The notes below the pieces were generated by a model. The model searched no databases. It saw nothing but the letters and a program-made list of their open reading frames with translations, and was not told where the DNA came from. Shown piece by piece: positions 7,909 through 15,703 of a stretch of DNA of 64,000 nt (positions are counted from its first letter, which is position 1; every line of letters starts with the position of its first letter). Position numbers and translations under genes: made by a program. The DNA is taken from positions 62,001 through 126,000 of the forward strand of contig NZ_JAFBFA010000005.1 in assembly GCF_016909015.1 (NCBI RefSeq). The letters are read 5' to 3'. Origin of the DNA: Gracilibacillus alcaliphilus (lineage in GTDB: Bacteria > Bacillota > Bacilli > Bacillales > Amphibacillaceae).

Positions 7909-9966
7909 ATGAAATGGTCTATGGATACACATAAATATATGAGTGAAATTACTAGAACAGCTTTAAAAATTATTGTATCTAACAATATCACCTCTGAATC
8001 TTCTGCTTCAGAGATTGACAGTGTTGAAAGGCAATTAGTTGAAGCTGGGGTATATAGTAAATATGAAAGCGCAAAAGGTAGAATCAGAAGAGCATTATTT
8101 ACATACTTTAAAGCATACGGATGTATGAATGACGATGAGTCCATTACAGAAATGGGTAATGCTTTCATCGAAGATAAAATAACAATACAAGAATTTTCAT
8201 TTTGGTATGTATTAAATTATAAATATATATCGGATGATACGGAGTATTTCCCAACGCAATTACTTTTAAAGTTTTTAAAAAAGATGAAAAATATTGATAT
8301 AGATTATGGATATATTTCAGCACATGACTTTTCTCTTCTTGTAAATTGTGAAAAACTAAGTGATATAAATGATGATTTTATAGAAGAAATCTTAGAAAAT
8401 AGAAAAAGAGAGAATGTAGAAGTTAATGAAAGACAAATAGGCTTTGATATTTGGTCCAAAATGTTAACGCAAGCGGGGATATTAATAAGAAGACCAGATA
8501 AATCTTTAGTAGTGAGTAATGATGAGTTAGCTGATTGGATTTTGAATTCTTACGAGAGAGAGTTTACTGTTAGCAAGGGTAAAATTATTACAGGTATAAT
8601 CAAGTACTTACCAGTGTTACCAATCGGATCTACTAAAGGTGATTCTTCATATTATCAAAATGAAAGCACCGCTTTAAAAGCACTCTTATTTGATACAATC
8701 GATGAAAAAATAATTGAAAAGTATATTTTGAGAAATAAAAATGTTGTTTTAAAAGATATGAAGAAAGCATTAGGTATTGATGAGAGAAACATCTCATTTT
8801 ATCTTAACTTCCATGGCTTGGAACATATTGTAGGATTTGCTCTGAAGAGCAACTCAAATAATAAGATAAAAAGAATCGGTGAGATACTAATTTCCCTTGA
8901 ACTAACTGAAGAATCGCTAGATGAAGAAACGGATAGTGAGAGAAATGTAGTTGAGCGATTAACAGGTGGAAATAACATTTTATTATATGGTGTCCCAGGC
9001 TCGGGAAAAAGTCATGAAATAAAAACGAAATATTGTAATGATTTTAATTTGATGGAACGAGTAGTATTTCATCCAGATTATATGAATACAGATTTTGTGG
9101 GCCAAATATTACCCACTGTAAAGGGTGATGGTGATGAAAAGGAAATTACCTATGATTTTACTCCGGGTCCTTTTACAAGGGTATTAAAAAAAGCAATTGA
9201 TGATCCAGGTAATCATTATTATTTGGTAATTGAAGAAATAAATCGAGGAAATGCCCCAGCTATATTTGGTGAAATATTCCAATTACTTGATAGAGATGAC
9301 GAAGGTAAAAGTTCATATGAAATAACAAATTACAATATAGCTAATGAAGTATTTGATGAAAAGGAAAGACCGATTTATATACCTTCTAACTTACATATCT
9401 TGGCAACGATGAACACGGCCGACCAAAATGTATTTACTTTAGATACGGCATTTCAAAGAAGATGGAATATGAAAATGATTGAGAATGATGTATCAAAAGC
9501 AGAGCATGCAACAAAAGAAATTCTCGATACAAATGTGACTTGGGAAAGATTCAACACTGTTATTAATAGCCAAATTATAACTAGTAGTGCTGCTACATTA
9601 TCGTCAGAAGACAAGCGTTTAGGTGCTTATTTTGTAACAGAGAATGTTCTGAAATATTACACGGTTGATGCAGATATAGATGATATAGTTGCGAAATATA
9701 ACGTTGATTCCAATGATTTTGAGAAAATCAACAGAATTATAGGGGATTTAAACTCAAGATTTGGTGATAAGGTTATTAAGTATCTTTGGGATGATGCTTT
9801 TAAATTTAACAGAGAGGACTTGTTTGATAGTAGTTATAAAAGTTTGGAAAAAGTTTTGGACGATTTTAACAATTTTACTCATGAAAATAGATTTAACATC
9901 TTTAACCAGGATATTAGAGAAAACCTATTCCTTGAAAGAGCGATAGAGGAAAGTGTGGATGAGTAA
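7909..9966 (+). CDS. McrB-like AAA+ GTPase restriction subunit (LlaJI R1 type)
   Basis: 685 aa. The N-terminal half (1-340) is lineage-specific and probably DNA-binding. The C-terminal half is a McrB-type AAA+ motor: Walker A GVPGSGKSHE at about 361-370, Walker B YYLVIEEINRGN at about 438-449, and ATMNTADQN at about 500, equivalent to the McrB signature that binds the nucleotide. In LlaJI and McrBC the motor uses GTP to translocate DNA and activate the nuclease partner. AAAGGAGG ends eight bases before the ATG at 7909, so that start was preferred to the ATG at 7903. It lies 14 bases after methyltransferase 2 and overlaps the nuclease gene. Confidence 0.9.
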   Translation: MKWSMDTHKYMSEITRTALKIIVSNNITSESSASEIDSVERQLVEAGVYSKYESAKGRIRRALFTYFKAYGCMNDDESITEMGNAFIEDKITIQEFSFWYVLNYKYISDDTEYFPTQLLLKFLKKMKNIDIDYGYISAHDFSLLVNCEKLSDINDDFIEEILENRKRENVEVNERQIGFDIWSKMLTQAGILIRRPDKSLVVSNDELADWILNSYEREFTVSKGKIITGIIKYLPVLPIGSTKGDSSYYQNESTALKALLFDTIDEKIIEKYILRNKNVVLKDMKKALGIDERNISFYLNFHGLEHIVGFALKSNSNNKIKRIGEILISLELTEESLDEETDSERNVVERLTGGNNILLYGVPGSGKSHEIKTKYCNDFNLMERVVFHPDYMNTDFVGQILPTVKGDGDEKEITYDFTPGPFTRVLKKAIDDPGNHYYLVIEEINRGNAPAIFGEIFQLLDRDDEGKSSYEITNYNIANEVFDEKERPIYIPSNLHILATMNTADQNVFTLDTAFQRRWNMKMIENDVSKAEHATKEILDTNVTWERFNTVINSQIITSSAATLSSEDKRLGAYFVTENVLKYYTVDADIDDIVAKYNVDSNDFEKINRIIGDLNSRFGDKVIKYLWDDAFKFNREDLFDSSYKSLEKVLDDFNNFTHENRFNIFNQDIRENLFLERAIEESVDE

Positions 9967-11245
9967 GAATTTCACTGATGTAATAATGTCCAAATCTTTA
10001 AAAGAGTATTGTAGGAATGCTACTAACAAAGAAGGCGATACATTTGTTGGGATTAAATCTGAAATTAAGGGAGATAAACATGAAATAAGTGTGAATTTTC
10101 CTATTGGGTATGAAATATCGAATAAAGAAGAAAAAATAAGAGATGAAATAATAGATTTAATTGGAGTTTTAGCAGCTTATAATGATAAGCAATCTAGAGT
10201 ATCACAAATAACCCCAAATCAGGTTTTAAAAACTGTTAGGTTTCCAGTCCAAGCTTATTTTAGGGTTATGCAGTACTTTTTGGATTATGACTATTATATG
10301 GAAAATGAAGAAGTTTACGTTCAAGGTATGTCGGGTCCAGTAAGTATGAAACAAACAATTAAAAAAATTTCTCCAATTGTCCAAAAATCAGGATTTGTCT
10401 ATCCTAATTTAATGGTGAGAAAAAATAGTGATACTGATAAACATATTATTACTGAAATAAACAAATTTTGTGTTTATGAAAGCTTTATGAAATTAGGTTG
10501 GATTTATAAACAAAAGCTACCTCAGCCTGCGAACGTGAAGAATCCTAACCTAAAAATGTATCAAACTATTTTACGACAAAAATTAGAAAGAACAAATGAT
10601 GATTCCTTGAAGCAGTTATTTCAAAGTATGCTAGCAATTATAGAGTTTAGAAATAGCGTAGATGATCCAGAAGAATTCTATTTTGGAACCAACAATTTTG
10701 AGTATATATGGGAAAAATTAATTGATGAAGTTTATGGTGTACCAAATAAAAATTACTATTTCCCTAAAACAAATTGGAAGTTACGTGTTGGTAAGAGAGA
10801 AAATGCTGCACTTGAACCAGACACAATTATGATTACTGACGATAGTATATCGGTTTTAGATGCAAAATATTATAAATATGGTGTGTCAAGGAAAACTAGT
10901 GATTTACCGCGATCGACATCGATAAATAAACAAATAACATACGGTGAATATATTGCGGAAAACTTAAAGTTTATTAAAGATAGACAGGGTGGTAAGCAGG
11001 TACTTAATGCATTTTTACTACCGTTTAATTTAGAAAAGAATGAATTTGGTGCTGATGATAATTATTTTTCTATTGGTGAGGCAGTGGCAGATTGGAAACG
11101 GGCGGACAAAGATTACGAACGGGTGCAGGGAATATTAGTAGACGTAAAGAGATTAATGGCGAACTCTACTAAGCCAAATAGACAAGAAATTATAAAATTA
11201 ACAGATGCAATTAAGGAAAGTTTAATACGAAATAAAAAGATGTAA
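9959..11245 (+). CDS. LlaJI-type restriction endonuclease subunit (R2, McrC-like role)
   Basis: 428 aa. A PD-(D/E)XK nuclease core is visible near the C-terminus: ALEPDTIMITDD at about 284-295 and ISVLDAKYYKYG at about 297-308, giving the P-D and D-x-K catalytic residues. The size and placement behind the McrB-like gene match LlaJI.R2 and YdjA of BsuMI. The ATG at 9959 overlaps the GTPase gene by 8 bases and is preceded by GAGGAAAG. With the GTPase it should form the cutting complex for sites not methylated by the two upstream enzymes. The recognition sequence is unknown. Confidence 0.85.
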   Translation: MSKNFTDVIMSKSLKEYCRNATNKEGDTFVGIKSEIKGDKHEISVNFPIGYEISNKEEKIRDEIIDLIGVLAAYNDKQSRVSQITPNQVLKTVRFPVQAYFRVMQYFLDYDYYMENEEVYVQGMSGPVSMKQTIKKISPIVQKSGFVYPNLMVRKNSDTDKHIITEINKFCVYESFMKLGWIYKQKLPQPANVKNPNLKMYQTILRQKLERTNDDSLKQLFQSMLAIIEFRNSVDDPEEFYFGTNNFEYIWEKLIDEVYGVPNKNYYFPKTNWKLRVGKRENAALEPDTIMITDDSISVLDAKYYKYGVSRKTSDLPRSTSINKQITYGEYIAENLKFIKDRQGGKQVLNAFLLPFNLEKNEFGADDNYFSIGEAVADWKRADKDYERVQGILVDVKRLMANSTKPNRQEIIKLTDAIKESLIRNKKM

Positions 11246-11246
11246 A

Positions 11247-11287
11247 AGAGTGGGAACTGACAAAAGTTTCCCACTCTATTTTTTTTG
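11247..11287. terminator. Convergent terminator between the R-M operon and the zinc-finger gene
   Basis: AGAGTGGGAA (11247-11256) and TTCCCACTCT (11268-11277) form a perfect 10-bp stem followed by a run of T on the + strand. It lies at the 3' end of both converging genes, whose stop on the minus strand falls inside it. Confidence 0.85.
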
Positions 11288-12469
11288 CCTATATCTTCGT
11301 TGTGAAACAGCATTAGTGCAGTAAACACAACAGTACTTTTTAACTTGATTTGTTTTGGATACCAAGAATAACTGATTACAATTAATATTTTGGCAAATTC
11401 TGTGCATAGCTTGATTGGAATCTAAGTAAAAAAGAGATAAATACATTGCTGAAAGTAAAGAAGGTAGATTCCAGTTGGGACGCATGGTGTTTGCATCATA
11501 TTTAGGTTTAATTTCGGATAAAAAATGATTAAGTTCTTTTTCAATAAGATATTTTGAGATTTTTAACAGAGCTTGTTTTAAATCACTGTTTTTCTCTTCA
11601 ATTAATACTTCATACACTTCTTCTTGGAAAGGCATATCTAATGAGATGTTATCCAAGCTAATAATAGAGATCCTTCTTGAAAAGTGATACAAAAAATCAA
11701 TAATTAAACATTCATCTATGTTTAAAATGCTTGTGTTTTTTGTAACGTAAGATTTAACAATTTGTCTTAAAAAATACAATGAATCATCGTTATTATCCAT
11801 CAAATCTTTGTATTCATCTATAATTACATCATTTATCCCCTCATTTAAAATATGGTCCGTAACTCTATAAGCTGGTATTGTACCACCATCACCTCTAGGA
11901 ATTTGTACAATGTTGTTATTAGTATCGAACCTTATCTTATTTGCATTAATGATGTAATGTAATAAATCGTTATTCGATGGACTGTAACAGATATTATCCT
12001 CAATTTTTATATCCCTTTTTTCATTTAACAAAAGAAAGAGGACAGAATCTAAGAGAGTTTTATAATTGATATTGTTTGTATCTTGAGCATTAAATATGTT
12101 TATTAGTGCTTCAAGATTATCTTTTATGTAGACGACATCATTTATATGGAATGTTATAAAGTGCTCATAATCTTTTAAACAGAACAAAAAACCGTACTTT
12201 TTGAAGAATGACATCATAGAATTTAAGTCATTTTTTTTGATACCTAAAAACTCTCCTAATATATTATTTTTTTCACCACTTTTACTTCTACTAATTTCTT
12301 TTAACCCTTCTCCATAAAGATATGCAGCCCGGAAATTTTCATTATTGTTGTTCCGCAAAACTAGTTCTCTAGTCTTTTCACCAGTATATGAATCTACAAT
12401 TTCATTAAAACTCACTTCGCATTTAAAACTTTCAAATGTAAATGCACTCATGAAAGTGTCTTTTGTCAT
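11276..12469 (-). CDS. Uncharacterised protein with C-terminal CGNR-like zinc finger
   Basis: 397 aa, no family recognised over most of its length. The C-terminal 40 residues contain CQNINCNQLFLV, then KYCCVYCTNAVSQRRYRQ. This is a C-x4-C...C-x2-C arrangement with basic tail, closely resembling the CGNR/ABATE zinc-finger tail that binds nucleic acid in transcription factors. The body is acidic-polar with no membrane segment. It converges on the restriction operon and is as AT-rich as that operon, so both probably arrived together as cargo. The upstream AT-rich stretch 12480-12540 should hold its promoter. A regulator or an additional defence component are both possible. Confidence 0.6.
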   Translation of the reverse strand: MTKDTFMSAFTFESFKCEVSFNEIVDSYTGEKTRELVLRNNNNENFRAAYLYGEGLKEISRSKSGEKNNILGEFLGIKKNDLNSMMSFFKKYGFLFCLKDYEHFITFHINDVVYIKDNLEALINIFNAQDTNNINYKTLLDSVLFLLLNEKRDIKIEDNICYSPSNNDLLHYIINANKIRFDTNNNIVQIPRGDGGTIPAYRVTDHILNEGINDVIIDEYKDLMDNNDDSLYFLRQIVKSYVTKNTSILNIDECLIIDFLYHFSRRISIISLDNISLDMPFQEEVYEVLIEEKNSDLKQALLKISKYLIEKELNHFLSEIKPKYDANTMRPNWNLPSLLSAMYLSLFYLDSNQAMHRICQNINCNQLFLVSKTNQVKKYCCVYCTNAVSQRRYRQKK

Positions 12470-12552
12470 TTTATTTCACTAACCTTTCAATAATAACTAA
12501 TAAAATTAATAAAATTAATTATTAATTATTATAATGTGTTCAATCTCATTAT

Positions 12553-12591
12553 ATCACTCATTACTTTTAATTAAAGTATTGAGTGATTTTT
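12553..12591 (+). terminator. Hairpin followed by T-run in the divergent region
   Basis: ATCACTCATTACTTT (12553-12567) and AAAGTATTGAGTGAT (12573-12587) pair with one mismatch, then T5. No + strand gene ends here, so it may instead be an operator or the end of an unseen short transcript. The remaining 12470-12690 is very AT-rich and holds no supportable gene. Confidence 0.45.
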
Positions 12592-12694
12592 ACTATTTTA
12601 ATTACTCTAGTAAAAGAGAGACAATAAAGTCAATAGAAATCTAGTTTTATATTTTGAATCAGATTTCTATAAAAAAATATCAAATGCCTGATTT

Positions 12695-12859
12695 GCAATA
12701 AGGGCAAAGGATACATATTGAAAATCACAGTCCATATGGATTGTTGTGACTCAATATTAGTACCCTACCCTTATTGCGCACTTTTTTAGGTAAAGGGCAG
12801 TGTACTTCAGGACAAGTTAGTTTTTGTTTGTATCCTTTGTCTTCCGCAAATAGGCGGAA
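12695..12859 (+). promoter_or_regulatory. Structured leader with alternative pairings before the sigma-like gene
   Basis: GCAATAAGGG (12695-12704) is the exact complement of CCCTTATTGC (12768-12777). Nested inside are ATATTG/CAATAT, TCACA/TGTGA and the palindrome TCCATATGGA (12731-12740), and T6 follows at 12782-12787 like a terminator. The adjacent AAAGGATACA (12706-12715) is the exact complement of TGTATCCTTT (12829-12838), which would compete with the first fold. A third hairpin, TTCCGC-N6-GCGGAA (12842-12859), ends beside the SD of the gene at 12873. This is the layout of an attenuator or riboregulator; the ligand or trigger is unknown. Confidence 0.55.
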
Positions 12860-12872
12860 AGGATGCCAAACA

Positions 12873-13382
12873 ATGACAAAAGAGAAAGCAGTGAAAAGAC
12901 TTGAAAAGAAGTACATTACGAATCAAAACAAAAGAGGGGTTTATATTTATTTGGGAGCAAATCAACCGCCAATAACAATTACTCCTGGTGAAAATGGTGT
13001 AACAGAAGTTGACATTAAAATTATACATGAAATGGATGATGAAGAAACTAGAGCTTGGAATAGATATATCGAAAAAACAAATCATTATATCGATGACTTT
13101 GTAGGAGATTCACAAGCCGAACATAATAAAGTATTAGCTGATTGGGACGCTAATCCAATTAATAAAATTGTAGAAATGGAAAACTACCAAGAAAAACAGG
13201 AATTAATTAATGAGTTGTCAGATGCCATGCGACATTTAACTGAGAAACAATTAAGTACGATTCAAAAAAAGTTTTTTGAAAACAGAACGAATATTGATAT
13301 TGCTGCTGAAGAAGGTGTAACGGAAGCGGCCATTCGAAATCGTCTAACTAAAATATACAGAAGATTGAAAAAATTAATTTGA
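12873..13382 (+). CDS. Phage sigma-70-like / HTH transcription regulator
   Basis: 169 aa. The C-terminal 60 residues read as a sigma region 4-type domain: LTEKQLSTIQKKFFENRTN, DIAAEEGVTEAAIRNRLTKIYRR. The N-terminal 100 residues are polar and not recognised. The ATG at 12873 has AAAGGA nine bases upstream; a longer frame from 12774 runs through the leader hairpins and is unlikely. Similar proteins open the early operon of many Firmicute prophages that carry DUF2800 and DUF2815. It lies directly upstream of copy A of the three-copy element, which makes it a candidate reader of that element (inference). Confidence 0.75.
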   Translation: MTKEKAVKRLEKKYITNQNKRGVYIYLGANQPPITITPGENGVTEVDIKIIHEMDDEETRAWNRYIEKTNHYIDDFVGDSQAEHNKVLADWDANPINKIVEMENYQEKQELINELSDAMRHLTEKQLSTIQKKFFENRTNIDIAAEEGVTEAAIRNRLTKIYRRLKKLI

Positions 13383-13413
13383 GAAGGATCATAATTGAGC
13401 CTTTTTGAAATTA

Positions 13414-13464
13414 ATCGTAAAAAACGGGTTCGAATACGGCGAAAAAATCGCTTATAGGTGAGAG
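13414..13464 (+). promoter_or_regulatory. Three-copy prophage element, copy A
   Basis: ATCGTAA (13414-13420), GGTTCGAAT (13427-13435), 12 variable bases, then TCGCTTATAGGTGAGAG (13448-13464). It is followed by a small stem TGAGAG/CTCTCA and the SD AAAGGAG of the gene at 13500. The two blocks and their exact spacing recur at 17643-17680 and 36233-36269. Confidence 0.6.
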
Positions 13465-13499
13465 GCTATTAAATCACTCTCAGAAAGGAGTGTTTTTCA

Positions 13500-13703
13500 A
13501 TGTGTCTAAATCACAAGGTGATTATCAATGTAACAGATCAACATGGCGAAAAAACACGAGTAGTTGAAGGTAAGAGAAAAACAGTACGAAGTAGAATGCT
13601 AGATTTACTACTCGGCAAAAAGGTAAATTTGCTCGTTATCACACCTGGGGACTCAGTGGAAACTGTAGAAATTAAAGAATCCAAGAAAGGTGGTGAGGCT
13701 TGA
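13500..13703 (+). CDS. Small prophage protein of unknown function
   Basis: 67 aa, basic, no recognised domain. IINVTDQHGEKTRVVEGK and LLVITPGDSVETVEIKE look like short beta strands, and TVRSRMLDLLLG lies between them. The SD AAAGGAGTG precedes the ATG by nine bases. It is the first gene after copy A of the repeated element and the start of the replication operon, so it is probably an early-expressed gene. Confidence 0.6.
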   Translation: MCLNHKVIINVTDQHGEKTRVVEGKRKTVRSRMLDLLLGKKVNLLVITPGDSVETVEIKESKKGGEA

Positions 13704-13704
13704 T

Positions 13705-14019
13705 ATGAGTAGAACAAAATTACTTCTTGATCTAGTAACTGATTTAAACAATCTAGCTGAAACAGTGCAAGAAATTGCTGAAGTGTTAGCAAGTAATGAA
13801 GAGTCTCTACGAACAAAAGAAGAAGACGTAGTTAAGAAAGATGAATCAAGAAAGGAAGTAACACTTGAAGAAGTGAGAACCTTACTTGCACAAAAGAGCC
13901 AAGCAGGCTTTACAGCTGAAATAAAAAAGCTACTGAAAAAATATCATGCAATAAAGCTAAGTGAAATTGATCCAAAACATTATGTTGCACTTATGGAAGA
14001 TGCGGAGGAATTGAAATAA
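13705..14019 (+). CDS. Small prophage protein of the replication operon
   Basis: 104 aa. N-terminal amphipathic helix (LLLDLVTDLNNLAETVQEIAEVL), charged linker, then a conserved helical block containing EVRTLLAQKSQAG and LSEIDPKHYVALMEDAEEL. This C-terminal block is widespread in Firmicute prophages immediately before the DUF2800 gene, sometimes mislabelled as an rRNA biogenesis protein. The ATG at 13705 has GGTGAGG seven bases upstream and overlaps the previous stop region; the stop overlaps the next ATG. The function is unknown and a role with replication is inferred from the invariant neighbourhood. Confidence 0.65.
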   Translation: MSRTKLLLDLVTDLNNLAETVQEIAEVLASNEESLRTKEEDVVKKDESRKEVTLEEVRTLLAQKSQAGFTAEIKKLLKKYHAIKLSEIDPKHYVALMEDAEELK

Positions 14020-15146
14020 TGAAACATGCCATTTTATCCGCTTCAGGCGCACATCGCTGGTTGAAATGTACTCCATCCGCTCGACTGGAATTAGAGTTTG
14101 ATGATACTTCAGGAGAAGCGGCATCTGAAGGAACTGCTGCTCATGAGTTAAGTGAGTATAAATTAAGAAACGCTTTAAACAGGGAGTGCGAAAAGCCATC
14201 GTCAGTCTATCATTCTGATGAGATGGAATTTCATACAGATGGTTACGTTCAATACATTCTAGAAGTAATTGAAGAAGTGAAACAGAAAACAAAGGACCCG
14301 CTTATTTTGATTGAACAACGATTAGATTTTTCAAATTATGTGCCAGAAGGTTTTGGAACAGGGGATTGCGTAATTGTTGGAAATGATGTTGTTCATGTAA
14401 TCGACTTTAAATATGGACAAGGTGTTTTAGTAGAAGCGGAAACTAACCCGCAAATGATGTTGTATGCACTGGGTGCTTTGAACTTGTTTGATGGCATTTA
14501 TGATATTGAACAAGTTTGCATGACCATCTATCAGCCACGACGAGAAAACTTAAGTGTTTTTACAATAGCAAAAGAAGAACTACTAGATTGGGCGAATAAT
14601 GTTTTACAACCTAAAGCAGAGTTAGCTTTTGCAGGTAAAGGTGAATACGTGGCTGGTGATTGGTGCAGGTTTTGCAGGGCATCTGTTAAATGTAGGGCAA
14701 GAGCTGAAGCAAATTTAAAAGTTGCTAAATATGAATTCAAAAAACCACCACTTTTAACGGACGAAGAAATTGCCGACATATTAACAAGCATCGCCGATTT
14801 AACGAAGTGGGCAAATGATATTACTAGTTATGCCACAAGTGCTGCAGTCAATCATGGAAAAGAATGGCCAGGATTTAAAGTGGTGGAAGGCAGGTCTATA
14901 CGTAAGTACACAAATGAAAAAGATGTCGAAGAAGCTGCAATTAAAGCTGGCTATGAAGACATTTATAAAAAGAGCATTTTAACCATAACGAACATGGAAA
15001 AGTTAATGGGCAAATCTAAGTTTAATGAAATTTTAGGTCAATTTGTTATGAAGCCAAAGGGCAAACCGACATTAGTTCCATTATCAGATAAACGACCTGA
15101 AATAAAAAATATATCAATTAAAAATGAATTTATGGGGGAAAATTAA
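14019..15146 (+). CDS. DUF2800 family PD-(D/E)XK nuclease-like protein
   Basis: 375 aa. The start ILSASGAHRWLKCTPSARLE is the DUF2800 signature. GFGTGDCVIVGND and HVIDFKYGQG supply the D and D-x-K of a RecB/Cas4-type nuclease, followed by QMMLYALGAL. The cysteines of CRFCRASVKC near residue 215 could form a Cas4/AddB-like Fe-S cluster together with another cysteine. It probably processes DNA ends during phage replication or recombination, acting with the DUF2815 protein encoded next. Both starts and stops abut neighbours closely, so this is one operon. Confidence 0.85.
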   Translation: MKHAILSASGAHRWLKCTPSARLELEFDDTSGEAASEGTAAHELSEYKLRNALNRECEKPSSVYHSDEMEFHTDGYVQYILEVIEEVKQKTKDPLILIEQRLDFSNYVPEGFGTGDCVIVGNDVVHVIDFKYGQGVLVEAETNPQMMLYALGALNLFDGIYDIEQVCMTIYQPRRENLSVFTIAKEELLDWANNVLQPKAELAFAGKGEYVAGDWCRFCRASVKCRARAEANLKVAKYEFKKPPLLTDEEIADILTSIADLTKWANDITSYATSAAVNHGKEWPGFKVVEGRSIRKYTNEKDVEEAAIKAGYEDIYKKSILTITNMEKLMGKSKFNEILGQFVMKPKGKPTLVPLSDKRPEIKNISIKNEFMGEN

Positions 15147-15148
15147 TT

Positions 15149-15703
15149 ATGACAAAACAAGTAAAAAATCCAACGAAAGTAATTACAGGAGTAGTGAGAT
15201 TATCTTATGCAAATGTATGGGAGCCAAAGTCAATTAATGGTGGAAAAGAAAAATACAGTGTCAGTATTATCATTCCAAAAGATGATACAAAAACATTACA
15301 GGCAATTGAGAAAGCGGTAGATGCTGCGATTGAAGAAGGTAGAGGAAAGTTTGGTGGGAAGATTCCCAACAAAGCTGCATTAAAATTACCACTTCGTGAT
15401 GGTGATATTGATCGCTCAGATGACGAGGCATATTCAAACAGCTACTTTGTAAATGCAAATAGTATCACCCCACCACAAATTGTTGACAAGGACATCAATC
15501 CAATTTTAGAGCGCTCGGAAGTTTACTCAGGAGTTTATGCACGTGTAAGTATTAATTTTTACGCATTTAATTCAAATGGAAATCGCGGGATTGCATGTGG
15601 CCTTGGAAACATTCAAAAGATTCGAGATGGAGAACCGCTTGGTGGACGTACAGATGCCTCTGTCGATTTTGCCTCTGATGTGGATGATGATTTCTTATCA
15701 TGA
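15149..15703 (+). CDS. DUF2815 family single-stranded DNA-binding-like protein
   Basis: 184 aa with an OB-fold-like pattern: KVITGVVRLSYANVWEP, KYSVSIIIPKDD, a central insertion, VYARVSINFYAFN and GIACGLGNIQKI. The tail SDVDDDFLS is acidic as in SSB proteins, where it recruits partners. Members of DUF2815 sit between DUF2800 and a family A polymerase in many prophages, which fits an SSB role at the fork. It lies two bases after DUF2800 and its stop overlaps the polymerase ATG (ATGA). Confidence 0.85.
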   Translation: MTKQVKNPTKVITGVVRLSYANVWEPKSINGGKEKYSVSIIIPKDDTKTLQAIEKAVDAAIEEGRGKFGGKIPNKAALKLPLRDGDIDRSDDEAYSNSYFVNANSITPPQIVDKDINPILERSEVYSGVYARVSINFYAFNSNGNRGIACGLGNIQKIRDGEPLGGRTDASVDFASDVDDDFLS

